Source: Luteibacter sp. 9135 (GTDB taxonomy: Bacteria; Pseudomonadota; Gammaproteobacteria; Xanthomonadales; Rhodanobacteraceae). From it: DNA of 64,000 nucleotides. Numbering within the stretch: the stretch's first letter is position 1; each line of letters starts with the position of its first letter. Shown here in pieces: positions 10,491-19,452 of this stretch. The DNA lies in contig NZ_JQNB01000001.1 of NCBI RefSeq assembly GCF_000745005.1, positions 124,001 through 188,000 of the forward strand, written 5' to 3'. Position numbers and translations under genes: made by a program. Under the pieces are notes generated by a model. The model ran no database searches. It worked only from the letters and a program-made list of their open reading frames with translations, and was not told the origin of the DNA.

Positions 10491-11260
10491 TCCATCCCTC
10501 CGCGCAGATCGATCCATCGGCGCGCATCGCGGACAACGTCAGCATCGGCGCCTTCAGCGTCATCGGTGCGGATGTGGTCATCGGCGAGGGAACCACCGTC
10601 GGTCCGCATGTGGTGATCGAGGGCCCCACGGTCATCGGCCGCGACAACCGCATCTCGCAGTTCGCCTCCATCGGTGGCGCCCCGCAGGACAAGAAATGGC
10701 AGGGCGAGCGCACCGAGGTGATCATCGGCGATCGCAACCTCATCCGCGAGTTCGTTACGATCAACCGCGGCACGGGTGACGGCGGCGGCATCACGCGCAT
10801 CGGCAACGACAACTGGCTGCTGGCCTATGTGCACATCGCGCACGACTGCCAGGTCGGCAACCACGTGGTGTTTTCCAACTACTCGGCGCTGGCTGGCCAC
10901 GCGGAGATCGGCGACTGGACCATCATGTCCGGCTACTCCGGCGTGCACCAGTTCTGCAAGGTGGGCGCGCATGCGTTCATCGGTATGGGCTGCCTGGTGG
11001 GCTCCGACGTACCGCCCTTCGTCATGATGGCCAACGAGACCCGTGGCCGCCCGCGCGGCATCAACAGCGAGGGCCTGAAGCGCCGGGGCTTCGACACCGC
11101 GCGCATCGCCGCGATCAAGCGTGCCTACCGCACGCTGTACATGGCGGGCCTACCGCTGGCCGAGGCGCGCGAGCAACTGCTCTCGCAGGCCGAGGTCAGC
11201 GACGACGTGCGCCAGATGCTCGAATTTCTCGATCGCAGCGAGCGCTCGCTCGCCCGGTAA
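10487..11260 (+). CDS. lpxA: UDP-N-acetylglucosamine O-acyltransferase
   Basis: The first step of lipid A synthesis: moves a 3-hydroxyacyl group from ACP to the 3-OH of UDP-GlcNAc. The 257-residue trimeric beta-helix protein begins [21 protein letters not shown] and carries the catalytic-His region [17 protein letters not shown] at 10487 is preferred over an in-frame start 21 bp upstream because AAGGAG lies 6 bp before it and it overlaps the fabZ stop as ATGA. Confidence 0.97.
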   Translation: MIHPSAQIDPSARIADNVSIGAFSVIGADVVIGEGTTVGPHVVIEGPTVIGRDNRISQFASIGGAPQDKKWQGERTEVIIGDRNLIREFVTINRGTGDGGGITRIGNDNWLLAYVHIAHDCQVGNHVVFSNYSALAGHAEIGDWTIMSGYSGVHQFCKVGAHAFIGMGCLVGSDVPPFVMMANETRGRPRGINSEGLKRRGFDTARIAAIKRAYRTLYMAGLPLAEAREQLLSQAEVSDDVRQMLEFLDRSERSLAR

Positions 11261-11329
11261 TACCCGCCGGCGCCAGGGGGCGTCGGCACTTCGCCAGGTC
11301 GGCTACCGACCGAGGGAGACCTTTACATC

Positions 11330-12556
11330 ATGCAGCAGCCCCCCTCCTCCGCCGACGCACCCGTCTTCGCCCTCATCGCGGGGGAAGATTCCGGCGATCA
11401 GCTCGGCGCCGACCTGATCGACGCGCTCCGCACCCGTTATCCCACCGCCCGTTTCGTCGGCATCGGCGGCCGGCGCATGCTCGGGCGCGGCTTCGACTCC
11501 TGGTACGACATCCGCGCGCTGTCGGTCATGGGGTTCAGCGAAGTGGTCAGGCACCTGCCCCGGCTGCTTCGCCTCCGTAAGGCACTGCTGCGCAAACTGC
11601 TCGACCTGCGCCCGGACGTGGTGGTCGGCATCGACGCCCCCGACTTCAACCTCGGCGTCGAGCGCAAGCTCAAGGCCGCCGGCCTGCGCACGGTGCATTA
11701 CGTCAGCCCGTCGGTCTGGGCCTGGCGCGAGAAACGTGCCGAGAAGATCGGCCGTTCCGCGGATCGCGTGCTCTGCCTGTTCCCCATGGAGCCACCGATC
11801 TACGCGAAGCACGGCATCGACGCACGCTTCGTCGGTCACCCGCTGGCCGATCGTTTTCCCATGGTCTCGGACCGCGCCGGCCCGCGCGACGCCCTCGGTC
11901 TTCCCCACGACGTGCCCGTGCTGGCCGTGCTGCCCGGCAGCCGACCGAGCGAAATCGAGCGCGTAGGCGCCATCTTCATCGCCGCGGCGCGCCGCGTGGC
12001 CGAGGCGATGCCCACCCTGCGCATCGTGGTGCCTTCTGCCAACGAGCGGGTGCATGCGCAGTTGCGCGCGCTGCTGGCCGACTTCCCCGGCGTGGCGCCG
12101 ATCCTCACCGACGGCCAGGCCCACGAGGCCATGCTCGCGGCCGATGCGGTGCTGCTGGCGTCGGGCACGGCCACGCTGGAGGCCATGCTGGCGAAGCGAC
12201 CGATGGTGGTGGGGTATCGCGTCTCGCCCACCAGCTACCGCATCGCCATCGCCCTGCGCATGCTCAAGACCGATGTCTACGCCCTGCCCAACATCCTCGC
12301 CCGCGCCTGCGGACTGGGCAAGAAGCGCCTGGTGCCGGAATTCATGCAGGACGACTGCACACCGGACAACCTGGCCCGCGCCACATTGGAACTGCTCGGC
12401 GACAGTGAACGCCGCGGTGCCATCGTCGCGGCGTTCGAGTTCCTGCACCAGGAACTGCGCGGCGGCCTGGACGGCCGTGCCGCCGACCACGCGGCCGACG
12501 CGATCGCCGGGCTGATGCGCCCGACGGACTTGCCCGCCGGCGCCGTGGCGCATTAG
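11330..12556 (+). CDS. lpxB: Lipid A disaccharide synthase
   Basis: A family GT19 glycosyltransferase that joins 2,3-diacyl-GlcN-1-P with UDP-2,3-diacyl-GlcN at the inner membrane. The 408-residue protein begins with the nucleotide-binding [17 protein letters not shown] and contains [25 protein letters not shown] and VGHPLAD, all typical. GGGAG lies upstream of the ATG. It is 69 bp after lpxA and 10 bp before rnhB. Confidence 0.97.
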   Translation: MQQPPSSADAPVFALIAGEDSGDQLGADLIDALRTRYPTARFVGIGGRRMLGRGFDSWYDIRALSVMGFSEVVRHLPRLLRLRKALLRKLLDLRPDVVVGIDAPDFNLGVERKLKAAGLRTVHYVSPSVWAWREKRAEKIGRSADRVLCLFPMEPPIYAKHGIDARFVGHPLADRFPMVSDRAGPRDALGLPHDVPVLAVLPGSRPSEIERVGAIFIAAARRVAEAMPTLRIVVPSANERVHAQLRALLADFPGVAPILTDGQAHEAMLAADAVLLASGTATLEAMLAKRPMVVGYRVSPTSYRIAIALRMLKTDVYALPNILARACGLGKKRLVPEFMQDDCTPDNLARATLELLGDSERRGAIVAAFEFLHQELRGGLDGRAADHAADAIAGLMRPTDLPAGAVAH

Positions 12557-12566
12557 GCTTCTCGGC

Positions 12567-13271
12567 ATGCCCCGCAAGCGCAACGTCAGCTCCCAGCTCG
12601 CCCCCGACCTCGTCGTGGCCGGTGTCGACGAGGCAGGCCGCGGGCCGCTCGCCGGCCCCGTGGTGGTGGCCGCGGTCATCCTCGACCGCACCCGTCCGAT
12701 CCGCGGCCTCAACGACTCCAAGCAGCTGACCGAAAGCGTCCGCGAGAAACTCTACGGCCGCATCGTGGAACGGGCGATCGCCTGGAGCGTGATCTTCGTC
12801 GAACGCGAGGAAATCGACCGGATCAATATCTTCCAGGCGACGATGACCGGCATGACCCGCTCGTTGCTGGGCCTGGCGCACGCGCCGCACATCGCCCTGA
12901 TCGACGGCAACCGCCTGCCGCGCACCTTGCCCTGCGAGGGCCGCGCGGTGATCGGCGGCGACGCGACCGAGCCGGCCATCAGCGCCGCCTCGATCCTGGC
13001 CAAGGTCAGCCGCGACCGCCACATGCACGCCCTGGATGCCTTGCACCCCGGCTACGGCTTCGCCCGCCACAAGGGCTACGGCGTCCCCGAGCACCTCGAC
13101 GCCCTCGCTCGCCTCGGGCCGTGCGATGCCCACCGTCGCAGTTTTGCGCCCGTGCGGCGATGGTTCGAGCCGGATGTGGAGCCGATGGCGGATTTGTTTG
13201 CTGTGGCTGGGGCGTTGGAGCAAGAGCCGGCGGGTAGCCCCCTCGGTGCCACGCCTGCGGCGACCCGCTAG
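12567..13271 (+). CDS. rnhB: Ribonuclease HII with a repeat-derived C-terminal tail
   Basis: Cuts the RNA strand of RNA-DNA hybrids and removes single ribonucleotides from DNA. The catalytic acidic residues are in [19 protein letters not shown] and IDGNRLP, with the later Asp in [12 protein letters not shown]. The usual RNase HII body ends near FAPVRRWF, at about residue 201. The last 18 or so residues ([19 protein letters not shown]) are encoded by the first 55 bases of repeat unit B, which also supplies the stop. The gene that usually follows, dnaE, is absent. Core function should be unaffected. Confidence 0.96.
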   Translation: MPRKRNVSSQLAPDLVVAGVDEAGRGPLAGPVVVAAVILDRTRPIRGLNDSKQLTESVREKLYGRIVERAIAWSVIFVEREEIDRINIFQATMTGMTRSLLGLAHAPHIALIDGNRLPRTLPCEGRAVIGGDATEPAISAASILAKVSRDRHMHALDALHPGYGFARHKGYGVPEHLDALARLGPCDAHRRSFAPVRRWFEPDVEPMADLFAVAGALEQEPAGSPLGATPAATR

Positions 13272-13540
13272 GGAAGGGCCGCTGGCGCGGCCATTTATCT
13301 ATTGCCCTACGGGCGTCGGGTCGGGCTTCGCCCGGGGATTTTTGATTCGCCATCCATGGCTCAGCAAAAATGGCCGGCCGTCCTGGCCGGCCCCGCTACG
13401 CGGCCTTGTCCGTTCGAAGCCCTCGCCTGCGGCTACCGGCACCGAGGGGGCTACCCGCCGGCTCTTCCCAAGACTGAGGTGGGTTGTGACGCGAGCGACC
13501 GCAGACGTATAGGGTAGGGCGTCGCCGCTTCGTTGGCTTT

Positions 13541-13564
13541 TCGCCCACATCGTGGGCTCCTACC
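13541..13564 (-). repeat. REP-like hairpin, GCCCAC/GTGGGC type
   Basis: Read on the minus strand it has the GTAGGAGC head with stem GCCCAC/GTGGGC around ATC/GAT. It heads the reverse module of repeat B. Confidence 0.7.
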
Positions 13565-13616
13565 CCACGGGTAGGGCCGGTTGTGGCATATCCAACGCGT
13601 GATCTGCCGTCTGGGG

Positions 13617-13641
13617 GTAGGAGCGCACGCGTGTGCGCGAA
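13617..13641 (+). repeat. REP-like hairpin, GCGCAC/GTGCGC type
   Basis: GTAGGAGC head with stem GCGCAC and GTGCGC. It heads the forward module of repeat B, back to back with the REP at 13541-13564. Confidence 0.7.
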
Positions 13642-13983
13642 CCCTCGACATACCTAAGGCGACCGATGCCACGAGCACCAGGCAAGCGAGCGTTCCCAGC
13701 AACGAAGCGAAACCCAGCTATTCGCTCTTCCCACACGCAACCTCACCGTTGGAAAGAGCCGGCGGGCGCCACCCTCGGGGCCGGTAGCCGCAGGCGAGGG
13801 ATTCGAACGGACAAGGCCCGAAGGGGGCCGGCCAGGACGGTCGGCCGTTTCCGCTGAGACAGGAAGTCGAATCGGAAACCCCCGTTCGAAGCCCGACCCG
13901 CCGCCCGAAGGGCAATAAGTAAACGGCCGCGCCAGCGGCCATTCCCTTTCGGGTCGCCGCAGGCGTGGCCCCGAGGGTGGCAC

Positions 13984-14025
13984 CCGCCGGCTCTTGCTCC
14001 AAGACCCCCAGCTCTTGCTCCAAGC
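13984..14025 (+). repeat. Duplicated end of repeat B
   Basis: The terminal string GCTCTTGCTCCAAG occurs twice in tandem (about 13990-14004 and 14010-14024), as if the outer end of the unit had been copied once more. Confidence 0.65.
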
Positions 14026-14126
14026 CCAAAAGCCTAAAGTCTCCTAACCACCTGCCGATACGAAAGCTAACGCCCTATCTCACGAGACGGGTGTCAGCCT
14101 TTCCCTATCGACAGGTAACACCACCC

Positions 14127-14492
14127 ATGAAGAAGATCGCTATCGCCGTCGCGCTGTTCGTCGCCGCCCCGCTGTCCGCCCATGCCGCATGCGCCGCCAA
14201 GGACTTCGCCGTCGAAGGTTTCGGCGTGAAGCTCCAGCAGGGTTCGGGCCAGCCGCGTTTCAGCATGAAGGGCAACCTGGTCAACAAGTGCACCGAAGCC
14301 GCCGCTGCGCAGATTCGCATCGATGCCAAGGACGCGTCGGGCAAGGTCGTCGCCAGCAAGCAGGGTTGGCCTGCAGGTACGTCCAACATCGAACCGGGCA
14401 AGAGCGTCGATTTCGACCTCGGCCGCCTGTTCCGTTATTCCCCGGACATGACCGATTACACGGTCGTCGTTTCGGACGTCAAGGCCTGGTAA
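14127..14492 (+). CDS. Small secreted protein of unknown function
   Basis: A 121-residue product with a clear signal peptide (MKKIAIAVALFVAAPLSAHA, type I cleavage likely after residue 20). The mature part has two Cys (residues 22 and about 58). Its pattern, KGNLVNKCTEAAAAQIRIDA then SGKVVASKQ and a late NIEPGKSVDFDLG, resembles FxLYD-like domains of secreted proteins, but that is only a resemblance. The start at 14127 gives the signal peptide; longer in-frame starts run back into the repeat. It is convergent with moeA across a perfect hairpin. The role is unknown. Confidence 0.85.
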   Translation: MKKIAIAVALFVAAPLSAHAACAAKDFAVEGFGVKLQQGSGQPRFSMKGNLVNKCTEAAAAQIRIDAKDASGKVVASKQGWPAGTSNIEPGKSVDFDLGRLFRYSPDMTDYTVVVSDVKAW

Positions 14493-14499
14493 TGACGGC

Positions 14500-14520
14500 G
14501 GGCCCGGCGCTGCCGGGCCC
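14500..14520. terminator. Hairpin between convergent genes
   Basis: Perfect 9-bp stem GGGCCCGGC / GCCGGGCCC with a 3-base loop, between the stops of the small secreted protein and moeA. There is no T-run, so it may be a bidirectional pause or end site rather than a classic terminator. Confidence 0.5.
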
Positions 14521-14524
14521 TCGT

Positions 14525-15715
14525 TCAGAGCGGTAGCCAGGCGACGCGTTCGCCGGCCGCGAAGGGCTCGGCCCGCGCAGGCAGCCATACCAGCGCCTGC
14601 GCGGTGGCCATGTTGCTGAGCATGTGCGACTCCTGCCTCGGCAGGAGCGCCAGTGAAACCATGCCACCGCTCATGTCCAGTCGCATGCGCACCAGGCGGT
14701 CGCGCTCGTCGTCGGCATCCACGGCCGTGGCCAGCAGGCCCTGGCACCACGCCGGCTGATCGGCCGTTTCACCTTCCAGCCGCGCCAGCACCGCGCGCGC
14801 ATGCACGGTAAGGCACACCAGCACGGCCGCGGGATTGCCCGGCATGCCCAGCAGGGCCTTGCCCTCGCGCATGCCGAACCAGAGCGGCTTGCCCGGCTTC
14901 TGCGCCACCTTCCAGAACACCTTGCGCACGCCCAGGCGTTCGGCCACGGCCGGAACGAAATCGCGGTCGCCCACCGACACACCGCCGCTGGTCACGACCA
15001 GGTCGGCACTGTCCAGCGCGGCGCTCATCGCTTCTTCCAGCGCCGCTTCATCGTCGCGGACATAGGCCACCACCGGCTCGCCGTAGCCCTGCTCGACGAA
15101 CCATGCGCGCAACAGCGGCCCGTTGGCGTCGTAGACCAAGCCGGGCGCCAGCGGCTCGCCCGCACGTACCACTTCATCACCGGTCACCAGTACCACCACG
15201 CGCGGACGCCGGTATACCTCCACCTCGGTGATCCCGGCCATCGCCAGCGCGGCGACGAGGCCGGCCGTCACGCGCTGGCCGGCGGCGGTGATGATCGTGC
15301 CGGCGACCAGTTCCTCGCCTTCGACACGGATCGCCTCCCCGGCGACCACGGCGGCGGTCAGCACGATGCCAGCCCCGGTACGCTCGACGATCTCCTGGCG
15401 GGCGACGGCATCGGCGCCTGCGGGCAACACGCCGCCGGTGAGGATACGCACCGCCTGGCCGGGCCCGACCACGACGTCGGCCGGATCGCCGGCGGCGGAG
15501 GTGCCGATGAGCACACGCTCGTTCCGGCCGTCGCCGACACGCAGCGCATAGCCGTCGACGGCACTCTGGGTGAAACGCGGCAGCGAGACCAGGGCGGCCA
15601 CGGGCTCGGACAGCACCGATCCCAACGCCAGTTCCAGGGCCATCCGCTGCGTCGGCAAGGGGCCGACGTGCTGCCGGTAATGCGCGAAGGTTTCCGCCAG
15701 CGGCAGGAGTGCCAT
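14525..15715 (-). CDS. moeA: Molybdopterin molybdenumtransferase MoeA
   Basis: Inserts molybdate into adenylated molybdopterin to form active Moco. The 396-residue protein shows the family segments SAVDGYALR, the ILTGGVLPAGADAV stretch, the MoCF-biosynthesis domain signature VVTSGGVSVGDRDF, and GMPGNPAAVLVC. It is the last gene of the minus-strand moa operon and abuts moaCB with a one-base overlap. Confidence 0.95.
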   Translation of the reverse strand: MALLPLAETFAHYRQHVGPLPTQRMALELALGSVLSEPVAALVSLPRFTQSAVDGYALRVGDGRNERVLIGTSAAGDPADVVVGPGQAVRILTGGVLPAGADAVARQEIVERTGAGIVLTAAVVAGEAIRVEGEELVAGTIITAAGQRVTAGLVAALAMAGITEVEVYRRPRVVVLVTGDEVVRAGEPLAPGLVYDANGPLLRAWFVEQGYGEPVVAYVRDDEAALEEAMSAALDSADLVVTSGGVSVGDRDFVPAVAERLGVRKVFWKVAQKPGKPLWFGMREGKALLGMPGNPAAVLVCLTVHARAVLARLEGETADQPAWCQGLLATAVDADDERDRLVRMRLDMSGGMVSLALLPRQESHMLSNMATAQALVWLPARAEPFAAGERVAWLPL

Positions 15716-16653
15716 CAGCTGGCCTCCCCGTAGCCGCCGGGGTGCTTGCCTCCCGTGCGCCCCGTTTCCAGCAGGTGCACGATGCCGGGCAGCGTGGCCG
15801 CCAGCGACTCGCTGGCACCGCCCCGGCTACCCGGAAAGGTGAGCACCAGCGTGTCGCCGATGTAGCCGGCCACGCCCCGCGAAAGCATCGCGTAGGGCAT
15901 GCGCTGCTGGCCGAAGGCGCGCGCGGTTTCCATGATGCCGGGAATATCCACATCCAGCATGGGCCTGACGGTATCCACGGTGATGTCGCGGGGCCCCAGA
16001 CCCGTACCACCCACCGTTATGAGCAGCGAGGTGCCCTCGTCGATCAGGGCGCGCACGCGATCGCGCAGGGTCGTCGCGTCGTCGCCGATCACCGTGTAGG
16101 CCACGGGAGCGAAATGAGCATCGATCAGCGCATCGCGGACGAAGACGCCGGCCGTATCGGGTTTGGTGCCACGGGCCACGGTGTCGGACAGCACCACCAC
16201 CGCGGCCGTGCGCGGCGACGCCAGTGCGCGACGGTAGTGCGATTTTCCGCCGACCTTGCGCTCGAGGCGGCAATCCTGGATGTGCAGCTCGTCGGGCTCC
16301 GCGTACGGCTTGAGCATGTCGTAGATCGTGAGCGCGGCCAGGCTGGCGGCGGTCAGCGCCTCCATCTCCACGCCGGTCGGGCCGATGGTCTGCACCTCCG
16401 CGACGATGCGCACGCTGGTCTCCATCAGTTCGTAGGAGACGTCGGCCCGGTGGATGGGGAGCGGATGGCACAGCGGGATCAGTTCGTCGGTGCGCTTGGC
16501 GGCAAGGATGCCGGCGACGCGCGCCGTCTTCAGCGGGTCGCCTTTTTCGGTTTCGCCTGTGCGCAGCAGATCGATGCACGCCGCCGGCGCATGCAGCGTG
16601 GCGGTCGCGCGCGCGATGCGCAGGGAATCGGGTTTCTGGCTGACGTCTTTCAT
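15715..16653 (-). CDS. moaC/moaB: Bifunctional molybdenum cofactor protein, MoaC-MoaB fusion
   Basis: Residues 1 to about 150 are a MoaC domain (cyclic pyranopterin monophosphate synthase), with TGETEKGDPLKTARVAGI, LIPLCHPLPI and GVEMEALTAASLAALTIYDM. Residues of about 160 to 312 are a MoaB/MogA-type domain (molybdopterin adenylyltransferase) with AVVVLSDTVARGTKPDTAG and LITVGGTGLGPRDIT. This two-domain arrangement is known in several bacteria. The start at 16653 overlaps the moaE stop as ATGA; the open frame continues upstream but lacks family similarity. Confidence 0.95.
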   Translation of the reverse strand: MKDVSQKPDSLRIARATATLHAPAACIDLLRTGETEKGDPLKTARVAGILAAKRTDELIPLCHPLPIHRADVSYELMETSVRIVAEVQTIGPTGVEMEALTAASLAALTIYDMLKPYAEPDELHIQDCRLERKVGGKSHYRRALASPRTAAVVVLSDTVARGTKPDTAGVFVRDALIDAHFAPVAYTVIGDDATTLRDRVRALIDEGTSLLITVGGTGLGPRDITVDTVRPMLDVDIPGIMETARAFGQQRMPYAMLSRGVAGYIGDTLVLTFPGSRGGASESLAATLPGIVHLLETGRTGGKHPGGYGEAS

Positions 16654-17138
16654 CCGTGGCTCGCATGCGGCGGGTGATGGTGCGCGTGAGGCACTGGCTG
16701 GTCGTCCAGGTCGTCGCGGATGCAGCAGCCCTCCACGAACGCGCTGGTGCCGTCCGTATAGAACTCTTCCTTCCAGATGGGCGCACCATGCTTCACCGCA
16801 TCCACCGCATAGCGGCATGCGTCGAAAGCCTCGGCACGATGCGGCGCGCGCACGACGCATACAATGGCGATATCCCCGATCGACAGATCACCCAGGCGAT
16901 GGACAATGCGCACGTAAGGCACGCCGTAGCGCTCGCGCGTGGCCTGCTCCACGTCGCGGATCACTTTCTCGGCGAGTGGCTCGTGGGCGGTATAGGCAAG
17001 GTGGCGCACCGAGCGCCCTTCGTGATGGTCGCGCACGGTACCGACGAACAGGGCCAGGCCACCGCACTCGGGATGCGCGTGAAGTTCGAGCAACGGGTCC
17101 ACCGCAACGGCGGCGTGGGTCAGGACGGCATGTGTCAT
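16650..17138 (-). CDS. moaE: Molybdopterin synthase catalytic subunit
   Basis: With thiocarboxylated MoaD it adds two sulfurs to cyclic pyranopterin monophosphate, giving molybdopterin. The 162-residue protein has GALFVGTVRDH-like sequence (GLALFVGTVRDHHEGR), VRIVHRLGDLSIGD, and HGAPIWKEEF with the catalytic Lys region. A His-rich tail (VPHAHHHPPHASHG) closes the protein; its meaning is unknown. It lies three bases after moaD. Confidence 0.95.
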   Translation of the reverse strand: MTHAVLTHAAVAVDPLLELHAHPECGGLALFVGTVRDHHEGRSVRHLAYTAHEPLAEKVIRDVEQATRERYGVPYVRIVHRLGDLSIGDIAIVCVVRAPHRAEAFDACRYAVDAVKHGAPIWKEEFYTDGTSAFVEGCCIRDDLDDQPVPHAHHHPPHASHG

Positions 17139-17141
17139 GGG

Positions 17142-17393
17142 TCAGCCTCCGGCCACGGGCGGCAGCAAGGCGATGCGGCCGTCGGCCGGTAACGCGTCCG
17201 CGCGGCGCACGATGGTGTCGCCGGATACGCAGGCGCAGCGCTCGAGCGACGCGGCCAGTGCCGGCTGCGCAGCGGCGAGCCGCGCGACGGCGTCACCCAC
17301 GGTGACTACCGTGTCGTCGGCCTCCACGGTGCACTCGTGTCGGCCGGCCAACCGCTCCAGGTTGGCGAAGAGTTCGAAAACGATCGATGTCAT
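17142..17393 (-). CDS. moaD: Molybdopterin synthase sulfur carrier subunit
   Basis: An 83-residue ubiquitin-fold protein ending in the Gly-Gly needed for thiocarboxylation (PVAGG). The order FELFANLERLAG at the start and DALPADGRIALLPPVAGG at the end matches the family. It lies between moaA and moaE, and is the partner of MoaE. Confidence 0.93.
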   Translation of the reverse strand: MTSIVFELFANLERLAGRHECTVEADDTVVTVGDAVARLAAAQPALAASLERCACVSGDTIVRRADALPADGRIALLPPVAGG

Positions 17394-17414
17394 AACAGAT
17401 CCGTAGAAAAGCGC

Positions 17415-18389
17415 TCACCCACCCATGGCGTGCATGGTCAGCGGCCGGTCGACCGGCCCCGGACGCGACGCGTAACCGGCCTCCTTGAGCCAGACCGCGC
17501 GCCGGACCTGCTCGGCCAGCACGTCGTCGGCAACGCCCTCGCGCATGCGCGTGCCCAGCGGGGTGCCCAGCGGCGAGAACAGGCAGGTGAACAATTCGCC
17601 GGTGGCCGTCAGCCGCAGGCGGTCGCAGGTGGAACAGAAGGGATTGGAAACGGTGGAGATGACGCCCAGCGCATAGCGCCCGTCCACGAGATAGGGCGTG
17701 GACGGATCGTGGCCCCGTGGCAGGTCGTCAACGTGGTGCGTCGCGCGGATGGCCGCCAGCATCTCGGCCTCCGACACCACGGCATCGCGTTTCCATTGTC
17801 CGGGCGCATCGAGTGGCATGTATTCGATGTAGCGCAGCGGGATGTTACGGGCCATGGCCCACTCCAGCAGCGGCACCACGTCTTTCTCGTTGTCACCCCG
17901 GATAACCACCGCGTTGAGCTTGATGCGGGCCCCGGCATCGACCAGCGCTGCGATGCCGTCGAGCACCGGCGCGATCTCACGCCGGGTCAGCCGGCGAAAC
18001 GTGTCCGGATCGACCGCGTCCAGGCTGACGTTGAAGTCGTCGATGCCCGCCGCCACCAGTTCGGCGGCACGCGGAGCGATACGCGAGGCATTGGTGGTCA
18101 TCGACAGACGGCGCAGGCCACGCTCGCGCAGGGCATCGATGTCGCGCACGCATTCGAGCAGGTCGCGACGCAGTAGCGGCTCGCCACCGGTCAAGCGGAT
18201 CTGGTCGATGCCGCTGTCCACGAACAGGCCAGCCAGGCGCACCACTTCCTCGCGCGCAAGCAGGGTGCTCCGGGGAAGCCAGTCCGGATGCTCGGGCATG
18301 CAATACGTACAGCGGAAATTGCAGCGGTCGGTGAGCGATATCCGCAGCTTGCGCTTGGTACGGCCGTGACGGTCGATGAGTGGGGACAT
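17415..18389 (-). CDS. moaA: GTP 3',8-cyclase (radical SAM)
   Basis: The first step of Moco synthesis: converts GTP to 3',8-cyclo-7,8-dihydro-GTP. The 324-residue protein has the N-terminal CxxxCxxC (Cys 23, 27, 30 in SLTDRCNFRCTYC), the second iron-sulfur site in NPFCSTCDRLRLTATGELF followed by TC, the SAM motif RLTGGEPLLR, and the C-terminal GG. It is the first gene of the minus-strand operon and diverges from the xdhC-like gene across 85 bp. Confidence 0.97.
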   Translation of the reverse strand: MSPLIDRHGRTKRKLRISLTDRCNFRCTYCMPEHPDWLPRSTLLAREEVVRLAGLFVDSGIDQIRLTGGEPLLRRDLLECVRDIDALRERGLRRLSMTTNASRIAPRAAELVAAGIDDFNVSLDAVDPDTFRRLTRREIAPVLDGIAALVDAGARIKLNAVVIRGDNEKDVVPLLEWAMARNIPLRYIEYMPLDAPGQWKRDAVVSEAEMLAAIRATHHVDDLPRGHDPSTPYLVDGRYALGVISTVSNPFCSTCDRLRLTATGELFTCLFSPLGTPLGTRMREGVADDVLAEQVRRAVWLKEAGYASRPGPVDRPLTMHAMGG

Positions 18390-18417
18390 GTCGCCTCAGG
18401 AAACCACATTGCGCGTG

Positions 18418-18441
18418 GGCGGGATGTGTCCAAATCCCGCC
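18418..18441. promoter_or_regulatory. Perfect dyad in the divergent moaA / xdhC-like gap
   Basis: GGCGGGAT (18418-18425) and ATCCCGCC (18434-18441) form a perfect 8-bp inverted repeat with an 8-base spacer. It lies in the 85-bp gap between two divergent molybdenum operons, where both promoters must be. It could be an operator acting on both, or an RNA hairpin. No known regulator's site is recognised. Confidence 0.45.
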
Positions 18442-18474
18442 AGCCTTCACATGCCATCGTGCCAGACTTCAGGC

Positions 18475-19452
18475 ATGAACGCCTCGAACCCCTCGTCCCC
18501 GCCGGCCTGGCCCGCCTGGCCGGAATACGCCCTTGTCGACGATCTGCTGCCCGCCCTTGACCAGTATGCCCAGGCTGGCCGCGTGGCCCTGGCCACGCTG
18601 GTGGACGTCGCCGGTCCGTCGCCACGGCCTCTGTATAGCGAGATGGCGATCGCCGCCGATGGGCGCGTGGCCGGTTACGTCTCCGGCGGCTGCGTGGAAG
18701 CCGCCGTCGCCCAGGAGGCCATGGCCGCCCTGGCCGAGGGCCGGCCGCGTCTTCTGGATTACGGCGTGGGTAGCCCGGTGCTGGATATCCAGCTCACGTG
18801 CGGCGGGCGCATCGGCATCTTCGTCCGCGAACTGCGCCAGCCCGCCCAATACGTCGCAGACCTCTCCGCCGCCCGGCGCGAGCGCCGCACGGTGACCGTG
18901 CTGACCGACCGTGCCACCGGCGACTGGACGATCGTCGACGGCATGGCGGGCCGCGAGGACGACCGCTACGCCGACGTACGCCTGCCGCCGCTGCGCCTGG
19001 TCACCGTCGGGAGCGACCCGGTCACCCTGGCGGTAGCGAGACTGGCCCCCGCCATGGGCGTGGAAGTGGTGCTGCTGCGCCCCCACGGCCCGACCGAGCC
19101 GCCCCCGGGCGTGACCCTGGCGGCCTACGACCCGCGCGCGCTGGGCGTGGCGCTGGACGCGCTGCGGGTGGACGAGCGCACTGCCATCTATGCGCTCAGC
19201 CACGATGTCGAGATGGATCACGCGGTGGCCTCGCATGCGTTGCGCTCGCCGGCCTTCGCCGTCGGTGTCCTCGGCAGCCGCAACAAGATCGGCGCGCGCG
19301 TGGACCGCTTGCGCGACGACGGCGTGGACGACGCGGCGCTGGATCGCCTGCACCTTCCGGCGGGCCTGCCCATCGGCGCGCAGACACCGCACGGGATCGC
19401 CCTGTCCATTCTCGCGCAGGTCTGCCAGCGCGATCGCGCGCGGCACCTGTGA
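18475..19452 (+). CDS. XdhC/PaoD-family molybdenum hydroxylase maturation factor
   Basis: Proteins of this family bind Moco and pass it, after sulfuration, into xanthine-dehydrogenase-type enzymes; the partner here is likely the PaoABC-like enzyme encoded just downstream. The N-terminal XdhC/CoxI part has VDVAGPSPRPLYSEMAIA and GYVSGGCVEAAV. The C-terminal Rossmann part has RLVTVGSDPVTLAVARLA and FAVGVLGSRNKIGARVDRL. ATG at 18475 gives 325 residues; ATG at 18451 is also possible. Its stop overlaps the GTG of the next gene. Confidence 0.9.
   Translation: MNASNPSSPPAWPAWPEYALVDDLLPALDQYAQAGRVALATLVDVAGPSPRPLYSEMAIAADGRVAGYVSGGCVEAAVAQEAMAALAEGRPRLLDYGVGSPVLDIQLTCGGRIGIFVRELRQPAQYVADLSAARRERRTVTVLTDRATGDWTIVDGMAGREDDRYADVRLPPLRLVTVGSDPVTLAVARLAPAMGVEVVLLRPHGPTEPPPGVTLAAYDPRALGVALDALRVDERTAIYALSHDVEMDHAVASHALRSPAFAVGVLGSRNKIGARVDRLRDDGVDDAALDRLHLPAGLPIGAQTPHGIALSILAQVCQRDRARHL

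Larger units (their letters stand above)
13216..14003. repeat. Full copy (B) of the long structured repeat unit, 788 bp
   Basis: It has four parts. A core in reverse orientation (13224-13464) is followed by a REP-headed module in reverse (about 13465-13615). Then comes a different REP-headed module in forward orientation (about 13617-13755) and a forward core (13756-13993). The whole unit is the reverse complement of copy C at 41939-43982 in element order and sequence. The two cores form long inverted repeats around the middle. Each core has its own closing inverted repeats and inner hairpins, such as ATTTTTG (13338-13344) with CAAAAAT (13365-13371), and GTTTCCG (13847-13853) with CGGAAAC (13873-13879). 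Apart from the rnhB tail no credible gene lies in 13272-14126. Confidence 0.88.

Noticed and set aside
13797..13812. tRNA-like T-arm sequence (GGGATTCGAACGG) in the repeats
   Set aside because: It resembles the end of a tRNA read in reverse, but no acceptor, D or anticodon arms can be fitted around it, and it pairs with a CCGTTCGAA segment inside the repeat core.
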